Positions 16,260-25,330 of a DNA stretch of 31,268 nt are shown piece after piece. Location of the stretch: contig NZ_JAGKWP010000014.1 in the NCBI RefSeq assembly GCF_021151785.1, positions 1 to 31,268 of the forward strand, in the 5' to 3' direction. The stretch comes from Flavobacterium sp. (GTDB lineage: Bacteria; Bacteroidota; Bacteroidia; Flavobacteriales; Flavobacteriaceae). The notes beneath the pieces are model-generated. The model had not been told where the DNA came from, searched no databases, and was given only the letters and a program-made list of their open reading frames with translations. Each line of letters opens with the position of its first letter. The first letter of the stretch is position 1. Position numbers and translations under genes: made by a program.

Positions 16260-18134
16260 TTATTGACGATTTACAAATAAATAAAATAAAAATCCGCAGA
16301 TACCTAATATAAAAGCAAATAGATAAATACCGATGTTTCCGTTTTGTATTCTTTTACCTTGTAAAGATAAAGCATATGTTATATCTCCAAATCCGAATAC
16401 TAATTTTGAAACGAATTTTTCTGTATACTTTTTAAAGAAACTTGAAACTGCATAAATAGGTTGTACAATTACAGCCATATAAATTTCATCTAGATAAAAT
16501 TTATTAGCCAATACTTTGTGTAACCCCTGTACATTTTCATCTGCTTCAGGAACTTGTTTTTTAGAAATATACATATTGTAAGCAATAGCAATACCAATTA
16601 AAGCACCAACAGTTGCAATACCCATCAACATATAAGCAGTTCCATCTAAATGATGTGCTTCATGTGCTTTAAATAATGGAGCTAAGTAATGACTTAACCA
16701 ATTGCTTCCTGGTAAATTAATAGCACCACCTATAGTAGCTAATGCTCCTAATATTACTAAAGGAATAGTAATTAAAGCTGGACTTTCATGTAAATGATGT
16801 TTTTGTTCTTCTGTTCCTCTAAATTCACCAAAGAATGTTAAATATAATAATCGGAACATGTAGAAAGCCGTCATAATTGATGCAATAGAGCCTAATACCC
16901 ACAAAATAGTATTGTGATGGAATGCCGCCATTAATATTTCATCTTTAGACCAGAAACCAGCAAATGGGAAAATACCTGCAATTGCTAATGTTGAAACTAA
17001 CATTGTAGCAAAAGTTATAGGCATCACCTTACGTAATCCACCCATGTTTCTCATGTCTTGTTCGCCATGTAATGCATGAATAACAGAACCTGATCCTAAG
17101 AATAAACAAGCTTTAAAGAATGCGTGTGTAATTACATGGAATACAGCTACTTCATACGCACCTAAACCTAAAGCTAAAAACATTAAACCTAATTGCGAAA
17201 CAGTTGAATAAGCTAATACCTTTTTTATATCATTTTGAACTAAACCAATAGCAGCAGCAACCAAAGCAGTTATAACTCCAACAATGGCAATTACCAATTT
17301 TACGTCAGGGGTTAATTCAAATAAGAAATTCAAACGAGTAATCATAAAAATACCGGCTGTAACCATCGTAGCTGCGTGAATTAAAGCCGAAACAGGTGTA
17401 GGTCCAGCCATCGCATCAGGCAACCAAGTGTACAATGGTAATTGCGCTGATTTTCCTGTAGCCCCAATAAATAAACATAAAGCAGCAATGGATAATAAAG
17501 CAGGAGTAATACTATTTTTACCTAATGCAGCTTTAATTTCCATAAAATCTAAAGTATTTAAGTAGCAACCTAAAACAAATATTCCTATTAAAAATCCTAA
17601 ATCACCAATACGGTTCATGATAAATGCTTTTTTTGCAGCATCATTATAGTCTTGATTTTTGTACCAGAATCCGATTAATAAATAAGAACATAGTCCAACA
17701 CCTTCCCAACCAATAAACATGATTAATAAGTTACTTCCAGCTACTAACACAATCATGAAGAAAACGAATAAATTCAGATATGAAAAGAATTTATGCATGT
17801 TTTCATCGTCGTGCATATAGCTAATAGAATATAAATGGATTAATGATCCAATACCTGTTACAAATAATAACCATAAAACAGATAATTGATCAAATAAGAA
17901 ATCAAAATTCACGTTGATTTTACCTAAGGTAAACCAATCAGCTAAATGAAATTTAGGAAGCGTATCACCTGCATTAATTTGAGAAAATAAGCAAAGTGTA
18001 CATAAAAAAGATAAAACAACAGCCAATGTACCAACAATACCTGAGCCAGTTTTACCTAATGTTTTGCCGAAAAATGTGTTGATTAAAAAACCAACTAACG
18101 GCGTAAATAATAAAAGTAAAATAGTTGTCTCCAT
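16260..18134 (-). CDS. nuoL: NADH-quinone oxidoreductase subunit L
   Basis: 624 aa, the distal antiporter-like subunit with about 16 transmembrane helices. Motifs: IGWEGVGLCSYLLIGFW (helix-5 Glu), ATGKSAQLPLYTWLPDAMAG with pumping Lys, PTPVSALIHAATMVTAG, and HAFFKACLFLGSGSVIHA. The C-terminal part contains the amphipathic lateral-helix region and a final anchor helix (NGNIGIYLFAFILGICGFLFYLF abridged to its ends). A loop rich in His (HLHESP, HEAHHLDG) lies between late helices. Eight bases after nuoK. Confidence 0.97.
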   Translation of the reverse strand: METTILLLLFTPLVGFLINTFFGKTLGKTGSGIVGTLAVVLSFLCTLCLFSQINAGDTLPKFHLADWFTLGKINVNFDFLFDQLSVLWLLFVTGIGSLIHLYSISYMHDDENMHKFFSYLNLFVFFMIVLVAGSNLLIMFIGWEGVGLCSYLLIGFWYKNQDYNDAAKKAFIMNRIGDLGFLIGIFVLGCYLNTLDFMEIKAALGKNSITPALLSIAALCLFIGATGKSAQLPLYTWLPDAMAGPTPVSALIHAATMVTAGIFMITRLNFLFELTPDVKLVIAIVGVITALVAAAIGLVQNDIKKVLAYSTVSQLGLMFLALGLGAYEVAVFHVITHAFFKACLFLGSGSVIHALHGEQDMRNMGGLRKVMPITFATMLVSTLAIAGIFPFAGFWSKDEILMAAFHHNTILWVLGSIASIMTAFYMFRLLYLTFFGEFRGTEEQKHHLHESPALITIPLVILGALATIGGAINLPGSNWLSHYLAPLFKAHEAHHLDGTAYMLMGIATVGALIGIAIAYNMYISKKQVPEADENVQGLHKVLANKFYLDEIYMAVIVQPIYAVSSFFKKYTEKFVSKLVFGFGDITYALSLQGKRIQNGNIGIYLFAFILGICGFLFYLFVNRQ

Positions 18135-18141
18135 TAGGCGC

Positions 18142-18459
18142 TTATCCTTTTAAATTTTTTAAATTATCAATATCAATATTACCTATATTTCTAAAAATAG
18201 AAACCAATATAGCTAATCCAACAGCAACTTCTGCAGCTGCAACAGCCATCGTAAAGAAAACGAAAACTTGTCCTGATGCATCTTGGTGGTACGAAGAAAA
18301 GGCAACTAGTAATAAGTTAACAGCATTTAACATGATTTCTATAGACATGAACATGATGATGGCATTACGTCTATATAAAATTCCGAAGGCACCAATACAA
18401 AATAGCAAAGCAGCTAAAATGATATAATTTTGAATGCCAATTTCTTGTAATACGTTCAT
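18142..18459 (-). CDS. nuoK: NADH-quinone oxidoreductase subunit K
   Basis: 105 aa, three transmembrane helices, standard NuoK size. The sequence GAFGILYRRNAIIMFMSIEIMLNAVNLLLV carries the two membrane glutamates region (here SIEIMLNAVNL) needed for proton transfer; EVAVGLAI holds the second Glu. It starts two bases after nuoJ stops. Confidence 0.96.
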   Translation of the reverse strand: MNVLQEIGIQNYIILAALLFCIGAFGILYRRNAIIMFMSIEIMLNAVNLLLVAFSSYHQDASGQVFVFFTMAVAAAEVAVGLAILVSIFRNIGNIDIDNLKNLKG

Positions 18460-18461
18460 AG

Positions 18462-18965
18462 TTATATTTTTTCTTCTTTTTTAGAAATTAATACTGCACC
18501 AATCATCGAAACTAATAATAATACCGACGCGAATTCAAAGGGTACTTGGTACTCATCTAAAAGTACTTCTCCTAATCTTTTGATGGATTGAAAATCTTCA
18601 CCTGTATTCGCGTAATCCATTACTTCCGGCTCAGCCGATTTTAAAGCCGCAATCAAAACAACACCTAAAATACAAGCAGAAATTAAGGCGGCAAAGGATA
18701 CCCATTTAGGTTTAGAAACTTCATCCTCTTTGTTTAAGTTCATTAACATCAAAGTAAATAATAATAATACCATGATGGCACCAGCATAAACAATTACGTG
18801 AACAATTGCTAAAAATTGCGCATTGAACAATACATAATGTCCTGCTAATGAAAAGAAACAAACAACTAAGTAAATAGCACTGTGAATTGGATTTTTGCTA
18901 AAAACAGTTAGGAATGCAGTTCCTAACGTAATGGCTGATAAAATGTAAAATATAATCTCTAACAT
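18462..18965 (-). CDS. nuoJ: NADH-quinone oxidoreductase subunit J
   Basis: 167 aa with five predicted membrane helices. The segment HVIVYAGAIMVLLLFTLMLMN matches the conserved NuoJ helix 3 (VYAGAIMVLFLF), the site of the pi-bulge in complex I. It sits two bases after nuoI and two before nuoK, in canonical order. Residues 115-140 form a charged loop before the last helix. Confidence 0.96.
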   Translation of the reverse strand: MLEIIFYILSAITLGTAFLTVFSKNPIHSAIYLVVCFFSLAGHYVLFNAQFLAIVHVIVYAGAIMVLLLFTLMLMNLNKEDEVSKPKWVSFAALISACILGVVLIAALKSAEPEVMDYANTGEDFQSIKRLGEVLLDEYQVPFEFASVLLLVSMIGAVLISKKEEKI

Positions 18966-18967
18966 AA

Positions 18968-19513
18968 TTAATTCAAAGTATTAGATTGTGTATTCATTTT
19001 AGCCATTTCTAAAGGCATTACTAACTTATCTTTTCCAAAAATGAAATCTTCTCTATCATAATCAGCGTTAGCGAATTTTCTAGATTTAGTTAAGTAAATG
19101 GCTTGTTTAGGACAGGCTTCTTCACACAAACCACAGAAAATACAACGCAACATGTTGATTTCATAGATTTCAGCATATTTTTCTTCACGGTATAAATGCT
19201 TTTCTTCTGGTTTGCGCTCTGCAGCTTTCATTGTAATCGCTTCGGCAGGACAAGATAAAGCACACAAACCACAAGCTGTACATCTTTCTCTTCCTTCTTC
19301 ATCACGCATTAGCATGTGTTGACCTCTATATACCGGACTAAATTCTCTAACTTGTTCTGGGAATTTAATCGTTACTTTTCTTCTGAATAAGTGTTTTAGA
19401 GTAGTAAACAAACCTTTGATAATAGTCCAAAGATAAATTTTCTCTAACCAAGTCATTTCTTTGTTAGAAACCACTTTTTTTCTTCCTGATAATGATATTT
19501 GTTCTACTGACAT
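18968..19513 (-). CDS. nuoI: NADH-quinone oxidoreductase subunit I (two 4Fe-4S clusters)
   Basis: 181 aa from ATG. Two ferredoxin motifs: C78-x2-C81-x2-C84-x3-C88-P and C124-x2-C127-x2-C130-x3-C134-P, binding clusters N6a and N6b that pass electrons to NuoB. An N-terminal amphipathic stretch (WLEKIYLWTIIKGLFTTL) contacts the membrane arm. A GTG two codons upstream (19519) is an alternative start; the ATG is preferred, 9 bp after nuoH ends. Confidence 0.96.
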   Translation of the reverse strand: MSVEQISLSGRKKVVSNKEMTWLEKIYLWTIIKGLFTTLKHLFRRKVTIKFPEQVREFSPVYRGQHMLMRDEEGRERCTACGLCALSCPAEAITMKAAERKPEEKHLYREEKYAEIYEINMLRCIFCGLCEEACPKQAIYLTKSRKFANADYDREDFIFGKDKLVMPLEMAKMNTQSNTLN

Positions 19514-19522
19514 AATCACGAA

Positions 19523-20554
19523 TTATTTAAATAATACCATTACTACTCCAGTTACAATGATGTTAACTACAGCTAATGGAATTAATATTTTCCAACCTAA
19601 ATGCATTAATTGATCGTATCTAAATCTTGGTATTGTCCATCTTACCCACATGTAAAAGAAGATGAAGAAGCACAATTTCATAAATAAAGATAAAAACCCA
19701 AGTAATGCTGCTGTGTTCATTCCCCAGTTTTCTGTAACCCAAGCCATTCCCGGGAAGTGGTATCCTCCTAAGAAAACAATTGCCAAGATTGTCGAAGAAA
19801 TAAACATATTTGCATATTCAGCAAATAAATAGAATCCCATTTTCATAGATGAATATTCTGTATGGTATCCACCAATTAATTCCGATTCACATTCTGCTAA
19901 ATCGAAAGGTGTTCTATTGGTTTCAGCAAAGGAACAAATTAAGAAAATGATGAAAGCTACTGGTTGGTATAAAATATTCCAGCCATTTTCAGCTTGATAA
20001 ACGGTTATTTCTTTTAATGATAAAGAACCAGTCATCATTAAGATAGCAATCATGGATAATCCCATAGCTACTTCATACGAAATCATCTGAGAAGAAGCAC
20101 GAACAGCTGACATCAAAGAATATTTGTTATTAGATGCCCAAGCTCCAATCATAATTCCATATACTCCAATGGATAAAACACCAAAAATATATAAAACGGA
20201 AACATCAATATCGGTTGCTTGTAACAACACTCGCTGACCAAATACTTCAATAGTATCTCCCCAAGGAATAACAGCACTTGTAATTAAAGCCGTACTCATA
20301 GCAATACCAGGACCTAAAATAAATAGGAAACGGTTAGGCGTATTTGGGAAGAATTCTTCTTTTGTAAATAATTTGGCACCATCGGCTAAAGGTTGAAGTA
20401 AACCTGCCCAACCTGCACGGTTTGGTCCAATACGGTCTTGAAGCCAAGCAGCTACTTTACGTTCAGCCCATGTTGAATACATTGCCATTAACATAGTTAA
20501 GGCAAATACGGTAATAATAATTACACTTTTTTCTATGATAAATGCTGCTTCCAT
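19523..20554 (-). CDS. nuoH: NADH-quinone oxidoreductase subunit H
   Basis: 343 aa membrane subunit that forms much of the quinone-binding chamber. About eight helices. Conserved: TWAERKVAAWLQDRIGPNRAG, LLQPLADGAKLFTKEE, the acidic loop ETNRTPFDLAECESELIGGYHTEYSS (abridged), and WVRWTIPRFRYDQLMHLGWK. The ATG overlaps the nuoG stop by one base in TAATG, so the two are translationally coupled. Confidence 0.97.
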   Translation of the reverse strand: MEAAFIIEKSVIIITVFALTMLMAMYSTWAERKVAAWLQDRIGPNRAGWAGLLQPLADGAKLFTKEEFFPNTPNRFLFILGPGIAMSTALITSAVIPWGDTIEVFGQRVLLQATDIDVSVLYIFGVLSIGVYGIMIGAWASNNKYSLMSAVRASSQMISYEVAMGLSMIAILMMTGSLSLKEITVYQAENGWNILYQPVAFIIFLICSFAETNRTPFDLAECESELIGGYHTEYSSMKMGFYLFAEYANMFISSTILAIVFLGGYHFPGMAWVTENWGMNTAALLGFLSLFMKLCFFIFFYMWVRWTIPRFRYDQLMHLGWKILIPLAVVNIIVTGVVMVLFK

Positions 20555-21579
20555 TAGTTTTCTTCTTTTTTAAATGGAACTTCAGTCATACTAATCTTCT
20601 TGCGATCTTCTTCGCGACCAAATAAGATTTGAGCTTCTGTATTAATCACTACTTTATCTAATTTTCTTGTATAATTATTTTGATTGATAACAGAATCTTT
20701 TTCGAATTTTTTAGGTCCTTCAATAACCCAGTCAGAAACTTCTTTTTTATCGTAACGACAAGTATTACAAATAAAGTTTTCTACTTCTCCGTATTGGTCT
20801 TTTCTTCCTGTTACACGTTGAATTTCATTTCCAAACATCCAAACGGTTACTTCACCACAACAACCTGGAGTTGTACATTCTCTATGAGCATTGAAAGGTT
20901 TGTTGAACCAAACTCTCGATTTAAATCGGAATGTTTTATCTGTTAATGCACCTACTGGACAAACATCAATCATGTTTCCAGAGAATTCATTATCAATTGC
21001 AGCTGAAACACAAGTTGAAATTTGAGCATGATCTCCACGGTTTAAAACACCATGAACTCTATTGTCAGTCAATTGTTCAGCAACTTGTACACAACGTTGA
21101 CATAAAATACATCGGTTCATGTGTAATTGAATTTTATCACCAATATTTTCAGGTTCAAAAGTTCTTTTTTCTTCGATGAATCGTGTTTTTGCTTTTCCGT
21201 GTTCAAAGCTTAAATCTTGTAAATGACATTCTCCTGCTTGATCACATACCGGACAATCTAGTGGGTGGTTGATTAATAAAAATTCGGTAACCGCTTTTCT
21301 TGCTTCTGTTACACGATCAGAATTTTTACTATTCACTTCCATTCCATCCATACATCCCGTAACACAAGAAGCTACAAGTTTAGGCATGGGTCTTGGATCT
21401 GCCTCACTTCCCTTGCTTACTTCAACTAAGCAACAACGACATTTACCTCCAGTACCTTTTAATTTCGAATAATAACACATGGCTGGTGGAACTAAATCAC
21501 CACCAATCATACGAGCAGCTTGCAGGATAGTTGTTCCTGGTTCTACTTCTACGCTTTGTCCGTCTATGGTTACTTTCAT
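20554..21579 (-). CDS. nuoG: Short NuoG: iron-sulfur region only, no molybdopterin domain
   Basis: 341 aa, against roughly 680-910 aa in most bacteria. Cluster ligands visible in order: N1b [2Fe-2S] C35, C47, C50, C72; N5 H105, C109, C112, C118 (HPLDCPVCDQAGEC); N4 C157, C160, C163, C207. A further cysteine group C235, C240, C241, C271, C274 resembles the N7/Mo-4Fe4S motif that normally opens the molybdopterin-oxidoreductase domain, but that domain is missing. A charged 60-residue tail follows. The end is not a frameshift: the stop overlaps the nuoH ATG. I believe short NuoG is usual in Flavobacteriaceae, recalled rather than checked. It follows a 77-bp gap after nuoF. Confidence 0.93.
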   Translation of the reverse strand: MKVTIDGQSVEVEPGTTILQAARMIGGDLVPPAMCYYSKLKGTGGKCRCCLVEVSKGSEADPRPMPKLVASCVTGCMDGMEVNSKNSDRVTEARKAVTEFLLINHPLDCPVCDQAGECHLQDLSFEHGKAKTRFIEEKRTFEPENIGDKIQLHMNRCILCQRCVQVAEQLTDNRVHGVLNRGDHAQISTCVSAAIDNEFSGNMIDVCPVGALTDKTFRFKSRVWFNKPFNAHRECTTPGCCGEVTVWMFGNEIQRVTGRKDQYGEVENFICNTCRYDKKEVSDWVIEGPKKFEKDSVINQNNYTRKLDKVVINTEAQILFGREEDRKKISMTEVPFKKEEN

Positions 21580-21603
21580 TGTTATTTTTTTGTTTGAATA
21601 ATC

Positions 21604-21654
21604 TCAGGTTTTAAGTTTCAAGTTATTAAAACTTGGTACCTGAAACTTGAAACT
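21604..21654. repeat. Modular GTTTCA/TGAAAC intergenic repeat inside the nuo operon
   Basis: AGTTTCAAGTT (21614-21624) and its perfect inverse AACTTGAAACT (21644-21654), flanked by CAGGTT (21605-21610) and ACCTGAAAC (21638-21646). It fills most of the only sizeable gap (77 bp) in the operon, between nuoF and nuoG. It shares modules with 5758-5824. Confidence 0.6.
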
Positions 21655-21656
21655 AA

Positions 21657-23021
21657 TTAAACTGTTTGATTACTTACTAAGTGGCTAACTTTTTCAAAAG
21701 GTTCATGCACAAAGTGATCTCTATTTTTGATTTTTTCTGGGAATCGGATATGGTATTCAAATTCTTCTCTGAAATGACGAATAGCAGCAGCTACCGGCCA
21801 AGAAGCAGCATCTCCCAATGGACAAATGGTGTTTCCTTCAATTTTACTTTGAATACTTAATAATAACTCAATATCTTCTTCACGTCCGTGTCCGTTCTCA
21901 ATGCGATGTAATACTTTTTCTAACCAACCCGTTCCTTCACGACATGGCGTACATTGTCCACAACTTTCGTGGTGATAGAATCTTGAAAAATTCCAAGTGT
22001 TTCTAACTATACAAGTAGTGTCATTATAGACAATAAATCCGCCAGAACCTAACATAGATCCTGTAGCAAAACCGCCATCAGATAATGATTCGTACGTCAT
22101 TAAACGATCATTTCCAGCAGCTGTTTTATAAATTAAATGTGCAGGTAAAATAGGCACAGACGAACCCCCAGGCACTAAAGCCTTTAAAGGTCGGTCGTCA
22201 ATCATACCACCACAATATTCGTCAGAATTAATAAATTCTTCAACAGAAACGCCCAATTCAATTTCATATACCCCAGGATTTTTAATATGTCCAGAAGCAG
22301 AAATTAATTTAGTTCCAGTTGAACGTTCAATACCAATTTTAGCATATTCAGCACCAGTATTCATTACAATCCATGGCACAGCTGCAATTGATTCAACATT
22401 GTTCACTACAGTTGGATTTTGCCATAAACCACTAACCGCTGGGAAGGGAGGTTTAATTCTAGGATTTCCTCTTTTTCCTTCTAAAGATTCGATTAATGCA
22501 GTTTCTTCACCACAAATGTAAGCACCTGCACCACAATGCACGTGTAAGTCTAAATCATATCCAGAACCTTGAATGTTTTTTCCTAACCATCCTGCAGCAT
22601 ATGCTTCTTTAATAGCTCTTTCTAATGTTTTAAACACCCACATATATTCACCTCTAATATAGATGTATGATAAGTTAGCGCCTAAAGCATAACTTGATGT
22701 AATCATACCTTCTATTAATAAGTGAGGTATATATTCCATTAAATAACGGTCTTTAAAAGTTCCCGGTTCTGATTCGTCGGCATTGCAAACTAAATGACGT
22801 GGTTTTCCCGATTTTTTATCGATAAAACTCCATTTCATTCCAACTGGGAATCCGGCACCACCACGACCTCTTAATCCAGAAGTTTTTACTTCTTCTGTGA
22901 TTTCGTCTGGTGTCATTTTAAATGCTTTTTCCACTGAAGCATAACCTCCATTTTGGCGGTAAACTTCATAGGTTTTGATACCCGGAATATTAATTTTTTC
23001 TAATAATATTTTTCTTCCCAT
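21657..23021 (-). CDS. nuoF: NADH-quinone oxidoreductase subunit F
   Basis: 454 aa, the NADH- and FMN-binding subunit. GRGGAGFPVGMKW (52-64) is the glycine-rich NADH/FMN site, followed by NADESEPGTFKDR. The 4Fe-4S cluster N3 is held by C354, C357, C360 (SCGQCTPCREGTGW) and C400 (NTICPLGDA). It accepts hydride from NADH and passes electrons via N3 to NuoE/NuoG clusters. Four bases after nuoE. Confidence 0.97.
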   Translation of the reverse strand: MGRKILLEKINIPGIKTYEVYRQNGGYASVEKAFKMTPDEITEEVKTSGLRGRGGAGFPVGMKWSFIDKKSGKPRHLVCNADESEPGTFKDRYLMEYIPHLLIEGMITSSYALGANLSYIYIRGEYMWVFKTLERAIKEAYAAGWLGKNIQGSGYDLDLHVHCGAGAYICGEETALIESLEGKRGNPRIKPPFPAVSGLWQNPTVVNNVESIAAVPWIVMNTGAEYAKIGIERSTGTKLISASGHIKNPGVYEIELGVSVEEFINSDEYCGGMIDDRPLKALVPGGSSVPILPAHLIYKTAAGNDRLMTYESLSDGGFATGSMLGSGGFIVYNDTTCIVRNTWNFSRFYHHESCGQCTPCREGTGWLEKVLHRIENGHGREEDIELLLSIQSKIEGNTICPLGDAASWPVAAAIRHFREEFEYHIRFPEKIKNRDHFVHEPFEKVSHLVSNQTV

Positions 23022-23025
23022 GGTA

Positions 23026-23556
23026 TTATTTATCGTGTAAGGTTATTTTACCAGCTTTACATTCTTCAATCAATTGGTCGAATTTATCTTTTGATAATTT
23101 TTCATGATAAAAATCGCCTAATTGAAGCATAGGTGCATATCCACAAGCGCCTAAACATTCCACACCTACAAATTGAAATAATCCGTCTGAAGTTATTTCT
23201 CCCTCTTTTACTCCAAGTTTTTCTGAAGCATAATCCATTAAATCTTCCACACCACGAGTAGCACAACAAGATGTTCTGCAAAATTCAAACATATATTTTG
23301 CAACAGGTTTGGTGTTGAACATGGTATAAAAGGTTACAACTTCATACACTTCAATTGGAAGGATTTCTAAAATTTCAGCTACTTTATTTTGTAAAGCAAC
23401 ACTCAACCAATTGTCATGAGCATCTTGAACCTCATGTAAAACAGGTATTAAAGCAGACTTCTTTTTATCAGCAGGATAATGACTGATTAACTCGTTAATT
23501 CGAGTCATTAATTCAGGCGTGATATTAATATTTTGAGTTGCGTTTGATATTTCCAT
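23026..23556 (-). CDS. nuoE: NADH-quinone oxidoreductase subunit E
   Basis: 176 aa thioredoxin-like [2Fe-2S] subunit. The N-terminal helical part has LIPVLHEVQDAHDNWL and VYEVVTFYTMF. Ligands for N1a are C93, C98 (within CRTSCC; C97 is an extra cysteine), C134 and C138 (VECLGACGYAP). It pairs with NuoF in the NADH-oxidising module. Its end is 4 bp before nuoF and it begins 4 bp after nuoD. Confidence 0.96.
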   Translation of the reverse strand: MEISNATQNINITPELMTRINELISHYPADKKKSALIPVLHEVQDAHDNWLSVALQNKVAEILEILPIEVYEVVTFYTMFNTKPVAKYMFEFCRTSCCATRGVEDLMDYASEKLGVKEGEITSDGLFQFVGVECLGACGYAPMLQLGDFYHEKLSKDKFDQLIEECKAGKITLHDK

Positions 23557-23560
23557 ATTC

Positions 23561-24796
23561 TTAAGCGTCTAATTCGCCAGCGATTACGTTTAAACTTGAT
23601 AATATTGCAATGGCATCAGAAAGCATAGCTCCTTTAATCATTTCAGGGTACGCTTGATAATAGATAAAACAAGGTCTTCTGAAATGTAAACGATAAGGTG
23701 TTCTGCTTCCGTCTGTAATTAAATAGAAACCTAATTCACCATTACCACCTTCTACAGGATGATAAACTTCTGCAACAGGAACAGGAACTTCTCCCATTAC
23801 AATTTTGAAGTGGTAAATTAAAGCTTCCATGTTGTTGTATACATCCTCTTTTGGAGGTAAGTAATAATCTGGTACATCTGCATGGTAAGGACCTTCAGGT
23901 AATTTATCCAAAGCTTGACGAATGATTTTTAACGATTCCCAAACTTCAGCATTTCTTACACAAAAACGATCATAAGTATCTCCTGATTTTCCTACTGGAA
24001 CATCAAATTCAAAATCTTCATAAGAACTGTAAGGTTGTGCCACACGTACATCGTAATCCACACCTGCAGCTCTTAAGTTAGGACCTGTAAATCCATAACT
24101 AATTGCTTTTTCAGCAGATATAGGACCTACATTAACGGTTCTATCAATAAAAATTCGGTTTCTAGTAAATAAGTTTTCAAATTCTTCCCAAGCTTTTGGA
24201 AATTCTTCCAAAAAGGTATTTAATTTTTCAAATGCAGCGGGACTCCAATCTCTTTCAAATCCGCCAATTCTACCCATATTGGTAGTTAAACGAGCTCCAC
24301 AAATTTCTTCATAGATTTCGTAAATTTTTTCACGGAATTGGAAAACATATAGGAATCCTGTGTAAGCGCCTGTATCTACACCTAAAATTGAATTACAAAT
24401 TAAGTGGTCAGCTATACGCGCTAATTCCATTACAATTACACGTAAATATTGTGCACGTTTTGGAACTTCTATATTTAATAATTTTTCTAATGTCATCCAC
24501 CAAGCCATGTTGTTGATTGGCGAAGAACAATAGTTCATACGGTCTGTTAAAGGGGTAATTTGATAAAACGGACGGTTTTCTGCAATTTTTTCAAAAGCAC
24601 GGTGAATGTAACCCACAGTTGGTTCTGCATCTAGGATTCTCTCACCATCCATTAATAAGATGTTTTGAAAAATACCATGAGTAGCAGGGTGTGTTGGTCC
24701 TAAGTTTAGGATAGCTAATTCACTTCCGTCTTCGTTTTGACGCTCTTCAATATATTTATAGTAGCGATGATCTGCTGGTAATACTACATTTCCCAT
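23561..24796 (-). CDS. nuoD: NADH-quinone oxidoreductase subunit D
   Basis: 411 aa, the 49-kDa-type subunit, evolutionarily related to NiFe hydrogenase large subunits. It forms the quinone-reduction site with NuoB. Motifs: LNLGPTHPATHGIF with the quinone-site His, YIHRAFEKIAENRPF, and GRIGGFERDW; the C-terminal part includes DGSRTPYRLHFRRPCF. It is not fused to NuoC, unlike the E. coli arrangement. Ten bases after nuoC. Confidence 0.97.
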   Translation of the reverse strand: MGNVVLPADHRYYKYIEERQNEDGSELAILNLGPTHPATHGIFQNILLMDGERILDAEPTVGYIHRAFEKIAENRPFYQITPLTDRMNYCSSPINNMAWWMTLEKLLNIEVPKRAQYLRVIVMELARIADHLICNSILGVDTGAYTGFLYVFQFREKIYEIYEEICGARLTTNMGRIGGFERDWSPAAFEKLNTFLEEFPKAWEEFENLFTRNRIFIDRTVNVGPISAEKAISYGFTGPNLRAAGVDYDVRVAQPYSSYEDFEFDVPVGKSGDTYDRFCVRNAEVWESLKIIRQALDKLPEGPYHADVPDYYLPPKEDVYNNMEALIYHFKIVMGEVPVPVAEVYHPVEGGNGELGFYLITDGSRTPYRLHFRRPCFIYYQAYPEMIKGAMLSDAIAILSSLNVIAGELDA

Positions 24797-24806
24797 TTCT
24801 TAACGT

Positions 24807-25328
24807 TTAGCAATTGTTAATAGTTCTACCAAAGAATCGGTCGTCTTTGTCTGTTCTACCTGAATCTTCCATTGGGAATTCTTTGCGCATAGGGAAAGAA
24901 ATCATTTCATCCATGTTTAAGATTCTACATAAGTTAGGATGACCTTCAAAATGAATTCCATAGAAATCATATGTTTCTCTTTCTTGCCAATCTGCTGATA
25001 AGAATAAAGAAGTAACAGAATTAATTCTTGGATGTTCTCCTGGTAAGTAAGCTTTAATTCTTATCCTTTTGTTTTCAAACCAATTGTGCATATGATATAC
25101 TACGCAAAATTGTTCGTTAGCAGGGTTGTCTGGATAGTGAATACCACAAACATCTGTAAGGAAATTGAAGTTTAATGAAGGTTCTTCTTTTAAGAATTTA
25201 ATAATTTCAAGATTTGAAGTTGCATCAACATCAAAAACAAACATATCAAATTCTGTTCTGAAGTTGAATACTTTTTCTCCAAAAGTATCTTGTAATTTAG
25301 TTTGTATATCTAATGATTCTAGTGCCAT
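24807..25328 (-). CDS. nuoC: NADH-quinone oxidoreductase subunit C
   Basis: 173 aa, the 30-kDa-type subunit. The signature region is ERETYDFYGIHFEGHP (116-131) followed by NLCRILNMDEM and FPMRKEFPMED. The residue after HPNL is Cys134, where the family signature has Lys, Arg or Pro, so this is a small departure from the conserved pattern. It bridges NuoB/NuoI to NuoD. A separate gene from nuoD, two bases after nuoB. Confidence 0.95.
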   Translation of the reverse strand: MALESLDIQTKLQDTFGEKVFNFRTEFDMFVFDVDATSNLEIIKFLKEEPSLNFNFLTDVCGIHYPDNPANEQFCVVYHMHNWFENKRIRIKAYLPGEHPRINSVTSLFLSADWQERETYDFYGIHFEGHPNLCRILNMDEMISFPMRKEFPMEDSGRTDKDDRFFGRTINNC

Positions 25329-25330
25329 TG

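Noticed and set aside
5758..21654. CRISPR array or IS ends from the GTTTCA repeats
   Set aside because: Only two short loci with irregular modules, no spacers of constant length, no transposase and no target duplications.
20554..21656. NuoG as a frameshifted or decayed gene
   Set aside because: nuoH starts within its stop codon and no molybdopterin-domain remnant is found in any frame nearby; the reading frame and tail are clean.
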